DNA from: Linyphia triangularis
Lineage: Eukaryota > Arthropoda > Arachnida > Araneae > Linyphiidae
Reading direction: 5' to 3'
Length of the DNA: 64,000 bases
Assembly: GCA_963978545.1 (NCBI GenBank)
Contig: OZ021727.1
Coordinates: forward strand, 15,760,743-15,824,742
Below the pieces are notes generated by a model. That model saw only the letters and a program-made list of their open reading frames with translations. It had not been told where the DNA came from and ran no database searches. Positions within the stretch are counted from its first letter, which is position 1. Every line of letters starts with the position of its first letter. This document shows positions 13,020 through 23,188 of the stretch, piece by piece. Both the position numbers and the translations under genes were made by a program.

Positions 13020-13130
13020 GGGCGAGATGGACCAAGATCCGCTGCAACGGCCAATAAAAAGGTGTGAATCAGGATTGGCCATTGTCGAGTCAATATTGGC
13101 CAGCAGATGTGTGCTACTGGACATACTTGG
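13020..13130 (-). repeat. Repeat E fragment, inverted
   Basis: Read on the - strand it begins CCAGTAGCACACATCTGCTG and contains GGCCAATATTGAC and ATGGCCAATCCTGA. This is the signature opening of repeat E. Confidence 0.6.
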
Positions 13131-14008
13131 TTACTGACTTGATGCCGAAGAAGGCTACAACGTAACAAATAGTCGGAATTACAACGTGGCCACGTAACAA
13201 CTACGACGGCTACACTACGTAAGCAAACGTCTCCCTCAAACTAGTGTGCTCTTTCGGTAACCAAGAGGATCCTATCAAAAACATTATATGTGGGGGTACA
13301 GTATGGAGGCATTTCAATTGGCTTCGTCTGTATGCAGTGCAGAAACCAATGAGCCATTCAAAAGTTACAATTAGAGATCAATGATAAGAATCCATCATGG
13401 ATTACCTTCCTGATTCTATAAATGCAATGTTCAGCACTGCAAATGTGCTTCGTAAATTAGAACTCAGAGAGATGATTAGGTCAAAATATCAGCTTATTAT
13501 CCACTCCACGCTTACGTGGGGTGGTGGACGAGGTGGATCCTCGCAAACTAGTTAGAATATGTTGAAATCCATGGGTTTCCTATTACGTAGAATATATGGA
13601 GAGAGATATATAATTGGCTTCTTATGCATGCAGACAGGAACCGCTTCTGGATAGTGTATGTTTGGTAATTAACTTGAAGCCGAAGAAGATTGAACAGTCC
13701 CCATAGAGATCTATATTACCGACACCCCCCCTCCCCCCAAAAAAAACCCTAGTTATGCAACCTATTGCAGCCTTAAGCTACAATCGTGTTCCTGCTGAAC
13801 TGTACCATATTTAAAAGATGACGAGAGGTCATTGGAGTTTTTTTTAGACATTTGTTTATCTCATCTGCAATGTAAGTGCAGACATGTTTTTAAAAATGTT
13901 TGCACATCGTGAAGTTCTCAAGGGGTACATGTTACCAATTTCCAATCACATAACTGAATGAAATGCTGAAAATAAAAATCTTTGTTAAGTTGAAAAAAAG
14001 TAATAAAA

Positions 14009-14236
14009 TTAATAATAGAGATTTACCTTCAATGAAATGCAAAGAACAAAGTACACTAGTTGGTTTAGAGGACCATTCTCTCGCCGAATTGCTTGCCCCC
14101 ATAGCGAACGACGTACCTCATCTTGCGGAAATCTGTGGCTTTTAATCTGCGAAAGATTATTGGTTCCAGTTTTCATACCACATTGCGGAACGACGCAACA
14201 TCGCCCGTACTTTCTTCTTGAATACACTTTATTCAT
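14009..14236 (-). pseudogene. THAP zinc-finger N-terminal exon (fragment)
   Basis: The open frame carries the first half of a THAP domain, a C2CH DNA-binding zinc finger. It shows C14-x4-C19 (CVVPQC), then S-H-R-F-P-Q-D-E around residues 33-40, tryptophan 46 and A-I-R-R-E-N at 49-54. The second zinc pair (C-x2-H of the usual CSEHF motif) is not in this frame, so the domain must be completed by another exon to the left or is truncated. The likely exon end is near 14056, where a weak GTGTAC follows NQL, but I found no partner exon. THAP domains occur in host transcription regulators and in P-element and Kolobok transposases, so a transposon origin is plausible. It lies antisense inside intron 1 of ninjurin gene 1. 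Confidence 0.6.
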
Positions 14237-14563
14237 TATGATTAAAATTTATAATTATGGATAAATACTAAGATTGAGAAAGACACAGTTTGTAGGCACA
14301 AACACGGAGATCAAACAACAACCGGAAATTGCGAAAAGTCTCTGTGGTCTCGTCCTGTTTACAGCGTCATCTATGCGCCGCTTCTCACTTCAAGTCCTGA
14401 ATAAGCTATTCTGAAGTTGTAGTTAAGATTTAGAGACCAGTTTAGTGTCACCATTATGCTACACGCCATATAAAAAAAAATTCTGCGCATTATCTCTAAC
14501 AAATAATCTACTGGAAATTGCCGACGGGTCGAGCCACTATAAATAATTTTTCCTCTCTTCCAG

Positions 14564-14767
14564 AATGGCACGAGCGAAGGTAAAGCCTCCAGTTCCGTCC
14601 TGGATGCCAATGTGTACGCCACCAAGAAGACCATAGCCCAGGGGCTATTGGACGTGGCTCTCCTCACAGCCAACGCATCCCAACTCAAGTACCTGTTGCA
14701 GGTGGGAAAGGAGCATGAGTTCTATTACGTCATGATGACGCTCATCAGCTTGTCCATCATCCTTCAG
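14564..14767 (+). CDS. Ninjurin gene 1, core exon
   Basis: This 68-codon exon lies between a strong acceptor (TCCTCTCTTCCAG) and a GTAATT donor, phase 0 at both ends. It encodes the family signature: A-T-K-K-T-I-A-Q-G-L-L-D-V-A-L-L, then T-A-N-A-S-Q-L, then the first part of transmembrane helix 1 (FYYVMMTLISLSIILQ). In ninjurins the segment before the membrane helix forms two amphipathic helices. NINJ1 oligomers use these helices to rupture the plasma membrane in lytic cell death, and the proteins also act in adhesion. An N-G-T glycosylation sequon sits at the exon start. Codon use is GC-rich compared with the flanks, which indicates selection. The exon stops in mid-helix, so every isoform must take the rest of helix 1 and all of helix 2 from a downstream exon. 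Confidence 0.9.
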
Positions 14768-15655
14768 GTAATTTCAGGATATTAATCAAAATAATCACGG
14801 ATACTTTATTTTGTTAACTTTTTAATTGCTATATTTTTCGTGATGTAACATTATTGTCATAAGTTTCTGTTACACACATTTTTCCAAATTATGCGACTCT
14901 TTAGATGTCATTAATAATTAATTAAATAAAGTAAATATTGCTGTGCAATAAAGCCCGATGCATAGCGATATTTTTCTGCAGTTAATGAAAATAAATTTTC
15001 TTGAGACAAATTTAATGCTTAATCTCTGCGATCAGATTATCCGTCATCTTTTAAGTAATTTCAATATATTAATCAAAATAATGAGTGTTATTGTATTGAT
15101 TAATTTTTAATCGCTATGTTTTTGTCAAGATAAATTATAAGCAAAGTTATAAGAAGTGTGTCCACTGAGTTTCTGTTACGTGAATTTTCCCAAATTACGC
15201 GATTGATGTTACTGAAAAGTAACATTTATAAACAATCGGATGAAAAATAATGCTATGTAACTAAGACTGATGTGTAACGTTATTCTTTAACATTTTAAAA
15301 CAAGATATTTCCTTGAGACTAATTTAATCTTTGCAATGCATTTTTGTCGAATCAAGTTGACCCAAATGTTTTACATGTTTTCTATCAAGAGTCAGAAATA
15401 TCAATAAAAGCTGTTAAATAATCTTATAAAACTTTTTGTATTGGGCAGTAACAGTTTCTTACAATTCTACAATAACTTTACTTGTAAAATAAAATGTAAT
15501 AAAAAAATTTTGCAAAACATTTATAATTAAGGTGCACTCAAATACTTATTGCAATAGAGCTGCATGATTTATAGCTGTATTAACTAAATATTTTGAAAGA
15601 ACGCAAACACTATTACTCTCTATTTCTTACAAGAATTGCTCTTGCCACGTTGTAT

Positions 15656-15669
15656 GTTGCCATGGAAAC
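15656..15669. promoter_or_regulatory. RFX X-box-like site in ninjurin intron
   Basis: GTTGCCATGGAAAC is close to the palindromic RFX consensus (GTTRCC-AT-GGYAAC). It lies in a moderately GC-rich patch (15630-15830) in the intron before terminal exon 3a. Function is unproven. Confidence 0.3.
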
Positions 15670-16223
15670 AAGATAAGTCTCCTTTTCCACGGAGGATTCC
15701 TGGAGAAAGACTAGTTTATAAACTTTAGACCCCAATTTCCTACATGCATCACCCCTAATCCAAATCAATGTGTCTTGTTTCTTTAGCAACCACCATCATC
15801 CAGACTATCTGGTGGGAACTATTCTCTTAATGGACAGTTCACTCAAAATATTTTAAAAAAATTGTGTAAATTAGGATTAATCATTGAAGTAGAATTAACC
15901 CTATTTAAAAGTAGAATGAATTATATTTGTAAAGTTTATCCATTTGAGAAACTATTGTTTCTTTATTTCTGCTTTAACATCGTTTTGATGTTCCCGTAAT
16001 CACATGAAAAGTATTCTAATAATGTCTGCTCTTCCTGTGTGAACAACATTCAGTGACTGAAATAAAAGTAAATCTTTGATATTTTAGTGTAAATATGTCC
16101 CCAAACTTAAAAAACGAACCAATACCCTAACACTTTGCATACTTTGTAAACTGGCACTTCTTTCCACACTTGTCACCCTGACTAGAAGGGTGAGAACTGG
16201 CTTTTTATCTGTCTTCCCTTTAG

Positions 16224-16439
16224 ATGTGCCTGGGGTCCGTCCTCATCATCAAGGGACGATGCGATATCAACGAACAGTGTCAGCAAAAGAAGGCCGACAG
16301 ACTGAACAACGCAACCGTGTGGATCGTTTTCGTGTCCACTGTGGTCCACGCATTTCTGTCAGTGTTCCACATCCAGCCTGAGGAACAGAAATCGTTTGTT
16401 TACTACACTAACATGACACATGGAAAAGATGGGTCATAG
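16224..16439 (+). CDS. Ninjurin gene 1, alternative terminal exon 3a
   Basis: It has a pyrimidine-rich acceptor (TCTTCCCTTTAG) and a phase-0 start. It encodes 71 residues to TAG: the rest of helix 1 (CLGSVLIIKG), a charged loop with two cysteines (GRCDINEQCQ), the family-conserved L-N-N at residues 28-30, helix 2 (VWIVFVSTVVHAFLSVF), and a hydrophilic tail with a sequon (N-M-T). It replaces the asparagine usual in ninjurin helix 2 (V-N/I-N) with histidine (V-V-H), a feature shared only with exon 42636-42842. The ATG at the exon start is an ordinary codon in the spliced message. First AATAAA downstream at 17235. It would make an isoform of about 164 residues. Confidence 0.85.
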   Translation: MCLGSVLIIKGRCDINEQCQQKKADRLNNATVWIVFVSTVVHAFLSVFHIQPEEQKSFVYYTNMTHGKDGS

Positions 16440-16514
16440 CAATAGGACTTGCTGTGACCGTGACTTTTTATCTTCCATGAACCTATCTCTGTTTGGAAAT
16501 GGCAATTTTTTTCC

Positions 16515-17000
16515 CTAAGTCATCGAGGTAAAGAATCGCAGTGACCTGTAAAGTGTGTGATTTGTTTTCGAAAGAATGTGATTTTTGTGTTTTAAGTCAC
16601 CAGGATGACCAATTATCTGAGGTATTTGATGAGAACTCACTAGTAATAGTGTGATTTTTTTTTTTTTGTCTTTTTTTTTTTTGTCTAAGTCATCGAGACA
16701 GTTCTTAAAGAATCTCAGTGACCTGTAAAGTGTGTGATTTATGTTCAAAAGAATGTGATTTTTGTGTTTTAAGTCACCAGGAGGACCAATTATCTGTGGT
16801 ATTTGATGAGACCTCATTAGTAATAGTGTGATTTGCGCATCATCAGAGATGTAAGTCCTTAAGATGACATTTGTTCGCTGTGGTATTCCATATAATATTA
16901 TTTATAATAGAGTGAATTATATTTAAGGGAATGTATGGATTTTGTATTTCAAGTCAGTCATATGACGTCAGCTCACTGAATTAATACTCTCTGTGGAATT
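16515..17000 (+). repeat. 170-bp tandem block downstream of exon 3a (2 good copies and 1 decayed)
   Basis: CTAAGTCATCGAG occurs at 16515 and again at 16685. Both are followed by CAGTGACCTGTAAAGTGTGT, AAAGAATGTGATTTTTGTGT, TTTAAGTCACCAGGA and TTAGTAATAGTGTGATTT or its variant. A poly(T)-GTC stretch separates the copies. A third, degraded copy (about 16835-17000) keeps GGAATGTATGGATTTTGTAT and TTCAAGTCA. The array lies within the likely 3' UTR of isoform 3a. The 100-codon open frame on the - strand here is a by-product. Confidence 0.8.
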
Positions 17001-20000
17001 TTGGAACAAAACCATAATATCCCGTTTTCTAATATTTTAATATATCAAGAAAAAGGTAAGATGTCCTATAGTTTATTTGAGTATAAAGAAGAAATATGTC
17101 GATTTATTGGTAATGGCCCTATTTTCTTGATGACATAAAATCCAAATTGGATCGCAGAATTTCGTTCCAGATATTTAAAATCAAAAATAGATTTATCAGT
17201 TCCAAATTAGACTGCCTAGATTTATCGGCGTTCAAATAAATCATCATGGATTTATGAGTTTCTAATTAAAACGTTTATCATGAACTCATAAACTGGATAT
17301 ATTTCAGTTTTATTTTTGGTTTTATTAAATTTTAAACCCTAAACTACAAAAAAATAGACAAAAAAAAAAGGGGGGGGGGGAGAATTGATACAATTTCTTC
17401 TATTAACAGTACTGTGGAAAAATTAACTTTATACAAAGTTAATTTTTCCAGGCATAGGGTTAACTCCTGGTCTGTCTCTTTTGTAATTGTGCCTGCTTTT
17501 CTTTATATTTATGAAAATTTATTGATTTCAAACGTATTATTTCGTATGCTACTTAATAAGATACTTCTGATTTCTTTGCTATCATTCAAACGATGTTTTG
17601 TCGATAGAGTTTGTTCCACTAAAATGTCAAACTCTAGGAGAGTGATTCCAAGTGCCTAAAAACTGAAATCTAGCGTTGCGACAAGTTAAAACTCCAACCA
17701 TTCTAAATAATTTCAACCTGTTAAACGACCTTAAATGATCTACTTGTGTGACAATTGATTCAATTGACCTCATCGTCTTTAAACGCAGCAAGTATCAAAA
17801 CGAGAGGAAAATCTTCTTCAAATTAGTAAAATTCTAAGCCCTAAAGAGCGACACTTTCAAAACCTTCCTGCAACATATTATTCGAAACCCAGACCACCTC
17901 AAAGAACTTGTAAAATGTCCTTTTCAAACAAACAGATTTTAACTGTGAACTGCGACAACGAGCATTGGTATTGTTTATTTTTCTTTCCCGGATAAAAAGA
18001 CGAAGGCCCAAGTGTTGCCATACGTCTTTTCTCATGCTATCATCATCATCAAAAAGTTAAAATGAAATGATTTTGATTTCTTTAAGTTTCAAGTACAACC
18101 ATACACATTCTATAAAACATGTATATCCCAAGTTCCAACCAGTTTTGTGAACATTGATTGAGATTTCACTGGTAAATGTGTGATTTAATTTAGAGTCAAT
18201 CTGAATTTCATATTAGTACTTCTCAAGTTTTACGTTAGTTGTCTCTTCATTAAAAGTAAAAAAATATTTACTTGAAGTTGAAGTGATGTTATAAAATACT
18301 AATAACAATGGGACAATCCAAAAAACAAAACTATTATAAAATATCTATTGCAATAAGGAATATAATAAATGTGATATATCCCTACTTGTGAGTCAATTCA
18401 AGGATATTTCTGTAAAGAGAAGTGACATTGTACACTGCTTTATGCAGCTGTTACATCGATGTAATCTGGATTATAATTCAATGCCTCTAAGTGATTTACT
18501 AAGCTTAATGTGTGTGCTTAAACTTAACATAGCTGTTGTCAACATGCTGTTGAAAGTTGCTTAGCATACAGTAAATAAACTTAAAAGAAAAAGCAATAAC
18601 CAAAGACTGTGTCCTAATTGGAAAATTTCACGTCGAATTTAACAAACATGTTTATTTCTGTAACGTCAGCATTTCGTATCGAGAAAACGTTTTGTAACGA
18701 GTGCAGTTACAATTGGTAATCAGTGATTTTGAAATAAATGCTAGTCATTGGAACTTATATTATCATATGGAATACCCAATTAAAGACTTAAAAGAAATCG
18801 AGCTTTGTCAAAATAAATTGAAGTTATACACTAAAACTGATAGCTATACAGTGATATCTGATAACCCGAATCTTACAGGTGAATTTTACTGTTGTAGGTT
18901 CCCGTATCCTTTTTTGATACAATCAGGAAAATTAATATGCCGTTTGTTAAATTTCGCAGTGGTTTATCTTCATCTTTTGGATGAATGAATTTATGGCCTG
19001 TGAATAAAATGCATTAAGCATTACATAAACTTGTTTTGGAATGTCAATGTAAATAAAGGTTTTCAAATAATCAATTATATGTTAACACAATTACTCTTAA
19101 CTTAAATACTTTATTTAATATAATCTTAAATAATTAGTATAGATATTACCTATATAAAACTATCAGATTGTTTTTCTTGTCAGTTTCTTTTTGTATAAAG
19201 AATTCATTTTTGAAATAATGTGCTCGAAAGGTAATTTCACTATGTTTATAATGTTCTTTAAGCTTTTTCATTGAATACTTATTCTTCATATCATGTTAAA
19301 ATATATAGTATTATCTCTACTAACACTTTCAATACCAGTAATTGTTATTTTAAAGCTTTTTTTTTATAGAACACTAATACTTATAGTGTATTTAAGATTG
19401 TATTTAACACACTTACTGTGTATTTTAAATCGATCTGGTTTTTTCTTCAATCCCCTTTTACTTTTTTCATTTAATTTCATACTTGCAAATAAATTTGTGA
19501 GATTGTTGCTATTAATGTATTTGAAATATGATAATAAAGAATTATATGCATTTTTGCTTATAAAAATTGATTTTCCTAATCATCACGATTTACTATTTAC
19601 CAGATTTTCAATATTGTCAGTATATGATGCTTTAAAAATTAATGTTGAATTTTCATTGTGTATTTGTTTGTATGTTATATTTTCAGAAACAATGACTTAT
19701 TAACGGTTTCGTTGTATATATTCTTTTGAAACTTAAATACGTTTTTAAAACTTCTCCAAAACATTACAAAGTACAATATTGAAGTTAAACTAAATCCCAA
19801 AGTTTATGTTGTTAATTAACATTTTAATCAAAATGTTAAAAATAATTTTCATTAATCTTTTAATAAAAATGTAAAAACAACGTTACATTAATATTTTAAT
19901 TAAAATATCAAAATGATTTTGTTGCTTTTATAACAAAACAGAAATTAATTTATGTATGAAAAGTTATCGAGGATAATTCTACTATAAAATTTCTATGCTT

Positions 20001-21415
20001 CTAAAAATTAATATTTTTGTGGAACGACTTTATTCAATTTCAAAATCATCATCTGTTCTCCGTAAAATAATTGTTTTGAATGAAAAAATTTGAAATAGAG
20101 ATTTATTAAAAATAAATAATAATGTAAATATAAATAATATATAAATAATAACATAAATCTATATAATGTCCACATTCAAGAATATTCTCCCCGAGTGAAA
20201 ACTAATTACTATTAACTATGGTATTTCTGACCGATTTTCTAAATTTAAAAAGTTTCAAAATATTAAGAAATCAAGCTCAAATTAAAAAATTTAGAGGATT
20301 TTTTTTTTTTTTAAAGAGAGCAAAAAAATACCCATTTTATGGTGAGGGTTTCTAGATTCGATTTATGGCATTATTGCATCCCAGTTTTTAAATGAACATT
20401 TTAATTGTTGACTGTTGTAAATGAACATTTGTATTGTTTTTCACTTTATAAAAAGCCATATTTTTTGAATTTTTAAAATGAAACAAAATTGCTCTGAGAA
20501 AAAAAAAAAAAAACCTAAGAATCTGCAATATGGAATCAATAGTTTTTAATGTGATACTTTTATATATTCATCAATTTTATTATTACATTTATGGAAGTGC
20601 CAACTACCATAGTCTATCAAATTATCATTTATCTATCATAATCGTTTATCTATATACCATATATCTATCATAATCGTTTATCTATATACCATTTATCTAT
20701 CATATAGTTCATCTATCGATAAATACTGCATATTAGCTTGATAATGTATCATATCCATCAATTACTGTTTGAATCTAATTTAAAATTAATTAAATTTTAA
20801 TTAATTAAATTTTAATAATTAAATTTTAAAATTACTAACTTAAGTAAATTATATTATTTTTAGAAGATATAACCAATAGTACAGTTTTCACCTACACAAC
20901 AGACATAACTTTTAGAAAAGAAGACGTGTATATCATCCCAGCAATCTTTAAACTGTTAAAATCAATAGTTACACAATATATATCATGTATATCAAGTCCA
21001 ATTCATTTGGCATAAGTGGATGAAATTTTGCACGGCAGAAATTATAATGGATAAAGAGTCTACATTTTTCGTATCATGCCATCATCACGTCATCTATCGA
21101 TGACGTATAACTACATCAAAAGCGACGTTTTAGAAAAAGAATCAATGGTTTTTGAAATCAAACATCAGATCTTAGCACTAAAAAAGCAACAGTAGAAGAA
21201 ATCTCCTGTTTATAGTTTGATCTTATAAAAGAATCGACTCTCGTGGACCATTAGGCACTATTAAAAGTTCACCAATCAAATCCTCAACTCCTCATTCAGT
21301 CAATAAATTACATTTATAAGTATTATATTTTAATAAGTCACTTTTTATAAGATGATAAAGCAGGAGAAATTATTGTACTTGCAGCATAAAGATAACGACA
21401 ACTGATTAAGAAAAT
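17001..21415. other. Intron or UTR stretch, no supported gene
   Basis: This is AT-rich throughout. AATAAA signals occur at 17235, about 18570, about 19002 and about 19050 and could serve isoform 3a. A poly(A)/poly(G) patch lies at 17362-17380. A short minisatellite of TATCTATCATAATCGTTTAT units lies at about 20625-20710. Open frames at 18701-18988 and 19293-19703 are AT-driven, without motifs or splice context. Confidence 0.45.
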
Positions 21416-21419
21416 TTTA

Positions 21420-21705
21420 ACAGTGATTAACTGAAATAAGTGAAATTGTTATTGACTGAAATAAGTGAAATTGCGATTGATGGAAATAAGCAAAATTGTG
21501 ATTGGGACTGAAATAAACGAAATTGTGATTGACTGAAGTAAATAAAATTGTGTTTGACTGAAATAAGTGAAATTGCGATTGATGGAAATAAGCAAAATTG
21601 TGATTGGGACTGAAATAAACGAAATTGTGATTGACTGAAGTAAATAGAATTGTGTTTGACTGAAATAAGTGAAATTGTAACTGTCTGAAATAAGGAGCGG
21701 TGTAA
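21420..21705 (+). repeat. Minisatellite with higher-order structure
   Basis: Units of about 23-26 bp (ACTGAAATAAGTGAAATTGT and variants TGGAAATAAGCAAAATTGTG, ACTGAAGTAAATAAAATTGT) are organised in a higher-order block of about 102 bp that is present twice. TTGACTGAAATAAGTG falls at 21452 and about 21554. The 157-codon open frame on the - strand (21417-21890) only translates the repeat. Confidence 0.9.
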
Positions 21706-21904
21706 GCTTGGATAGAAAGCCGAGAATTGGACACTTGGAGAGTTTCTAGTGCTAGAATGAAAGGTTGAAATGCTAACCTCCAGTCAAATCTTTCATAACG
21801 CCAAGTTATATACAAGAAATAACGCCGTCTGCTGCAATTCAAATGAAATATGTCAAATTCTCGACTTCTTAGACAGCCAATAAAAAACAACGCACTACAA
21901 ATGT

Positions 21905-22240
21905 TTACTATACTTCAGGACAACGTTACTTGAGCCTTGAGTTTACGCTGTAAGATGTATCCTTCCGCACAAAAATATAGTTCCGAACAAATCACAACTT
22001 TTCAAAACCTGCCCACGTATTTTTGTATCAAACTTAAATATATATATGTTGATAACAACAAAAAAATAGCCGCTTTTAATTTTAAATTTTAACTAATATT
22101 TCACTTTTCTGACCACACATACTTTAAAAGTTTTAACGAATAGGTCACACATCTTTCCGATCAGCCAATCAGGGCCTCGTAAAACCGGTTCACACGTCGT
22201 TGCAGCGTATCCAGTGAGCTCAACTAAGCCTGTCCCAAAA
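21905..22240 (+). repeat. Dispersed repeat F, copy 1
   Basis: It aligns with about 41678-42115. Shared blocks include GACAACGTTACTTGAGCCTT / GACAACATTACTTAAGCCTT, ATCACAACTTTT, TTGTATYAAACTTAAATATA, TGTTGATAACAA, and CAATCAG ... TTGYAGCGTATYCA. It ends about 60 bp before terminal exon 3b. Confidence 0.7.
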
Positions 22241-22299
22241 AGTATAGCAACTCCCACTCTGAAATTCCTGCATGCCTTTTATGATTGTGTGTTCCCCAG

Positions 22300-22518
22300 G
22301 TGTTGACCGGATCCCTGATGCTGCTGGTCGCCAACACCAACCTCAACGAGGTGAAGAAGCAGAGGCGTGCGGAGAACCTCAACAACGCCATCACAGTCGG
22401 CGTGTTCCTCGTCGCCATCCTCAACATCCTGATCTCGGCGCTGGGCATCAAGAACAGCGACGACGTGCAGGCCACCATTCTGGCATCTCTCGGGGCAGCA
22501 GCGTCATCGAAAAGATAA
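22300..22518 (+). CDS. Ninjurin gene 1, alternative terminal exon 3b (canonical type)
   Basis: It has the acceptor TGTGTTCCCCAG, a phase-0 start and 72 residues to TAA. It completes helix 1 (VLTGSLMLLVA), then a polar loop (NTNLNEVKKQRRAE), the conserved L-N-N at residues 27-29, helix 2 (AITVGVFLVAILNILISAL) and a short tail ending SSKR. It keeps the asparagine in helix 2 (I-L-N-I-L-I-S-A) typical of vertebrate and insect ninjurins, so this is probably the ancestral ending. Codon use is strongly GC-rich (many third-position G/C), unlike the surroundings and unlike exon 42636. Compared with 3a only the G-S-x-x-L-L and L-N-N framework is shared. It would give an isoform of about 165 residues. 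A large fold-back begins 30 nt after the stop. Confidence 0.9.
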   Translation: MLTGSLMLLVANTNLNEVKKQRRAENLNNAITVGVFLVAILNILISALGIKNSDDVQATILASLGAAASSKR

Positions 22519-22547
22519 CCACCCCCTCACCATCTCCTGAATAGTCC

Positions 22548-23188
22548 GAGAGGCGACTGCAAGTTTAGTTACCCCCATCGAATATCATTCTGAATTTTAT
22601 ATGGAACGTAGAGAGAAATGTTAGTAGATCATGAATCCAGTGGTCTACCTGGGGAAAAATGGCCGAAACTGTTAAAAAAATCGACCTTGAATGAGTTGAG
22701 CCAAATATGTCATAACTTGCCAATTCTTTTTTGTAACCTACATATGGTAACCCACTGTTCTTTAATTTTCAAATGCAGACGATATTTTGTGTATGACGAA
22801 AAATAGTTCTATCTTTTAGAAATAATCCAAGTTGGCGATAAATACTGCGTCACTGATGATATAATATTTATCGCCAACTTGGCTGATTTTTAAAAGATGA
22901 AAGATTTTGTCGCCAAAAACGACAAATCGTCTGCAACCTTCCTAATTGAAAATTAAAGAGTGACGTGTTATCAGACAAAAAAGGATGTTCTTTCTTCTTT
23001 TTTTTTGGCAAGTTATGACATATATGGGAATCAGATTTAGTTCAACTTATTTAAAGTCGATTTTTTAATAGTTTCGGCCATTTTTACTTCAGCAGACCAA
23101 TGGACTCATGATCTACTAACATTTTTCTACATTCCATAAAAAATTCAAAATGATGTTCGATAAGTACCTATACTTACAGTCGCCTCTC
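22548..23188. repeat. 641-bp fold-back (giant hairpin) in the 3' UTR of isoform 3b
   Basis: The left arm starts GAGAGGCGACTGCAAGTTTA at 22548. The right arm ends with its inverse (CAGTCGCCTCTC at 23177-23188). Matching continues inward through AATGTTAGTAGATCATGA, AATGGCCGAAACT, GTCATAACTTGCCAA, TTGAAAATTAAAGA and TATCGCCAACTTGG to a perfect 17-bp inner stem (22827-22843 with 22866-22882) and a loop of about 22 nt. Arms are about 300 bp with small indels. Transcribed as 3' UTR it could form long double-stranded RNA. It is probably a fold-back MITE. Flanking duplications are not obvious. Confidence 0.85.

Larger units (their letters stand above)
10990..14000. other. Intron 1 of ninjurin gene 1: AT-rich filler with scattered repeats
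   Basis: I see no exon. It includes two repeat-E fragments (12522-12605 + and 13020-13130 -) and a long AT-rich tract at 11300-12500. Between 13110 and 13690, short blocks recur (GATGCCGAAGAAGGCT / GAAGCCGAAGAAGATT; AATTGGCTTC), suggesting an old, decayed duplication. Confidence 0.45.

Noticed and set aside
14371..14688. 105-codon open frame on the - strand
   Set aside because: It is the antisense shadow of the ninjurin core exon.
18701..18988. 95-codon open frame on the + strand
   Set aside because: No recognisable motif, AT-driven composition and no splice or promoter support. It most likely lies in the 3' flank of isoform 3a.
19293..19703. 136-codon hydrophobic open frame on the + strand
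   Set aside because: It is made almost only of Leu, Ile, Phe, Tyr and Lys codons, as expected from very AT-rich DNA. It has no family motif.
21417..21890. 157-codon open frame on the - strand with repeated H-Q-S-Q-F-H-L-F-Q-S
   Set aside because: It translates a 23-26-bp minisatellite. The protein periodicity comes from the DNA repeat and there is no start or splice context.
22224..22544. Open frames overlapping exon 3b on both strands
   Set aside because: They are shadows of the real frame, which is fixed by the acceptor, the phase and the ninjurin motif.
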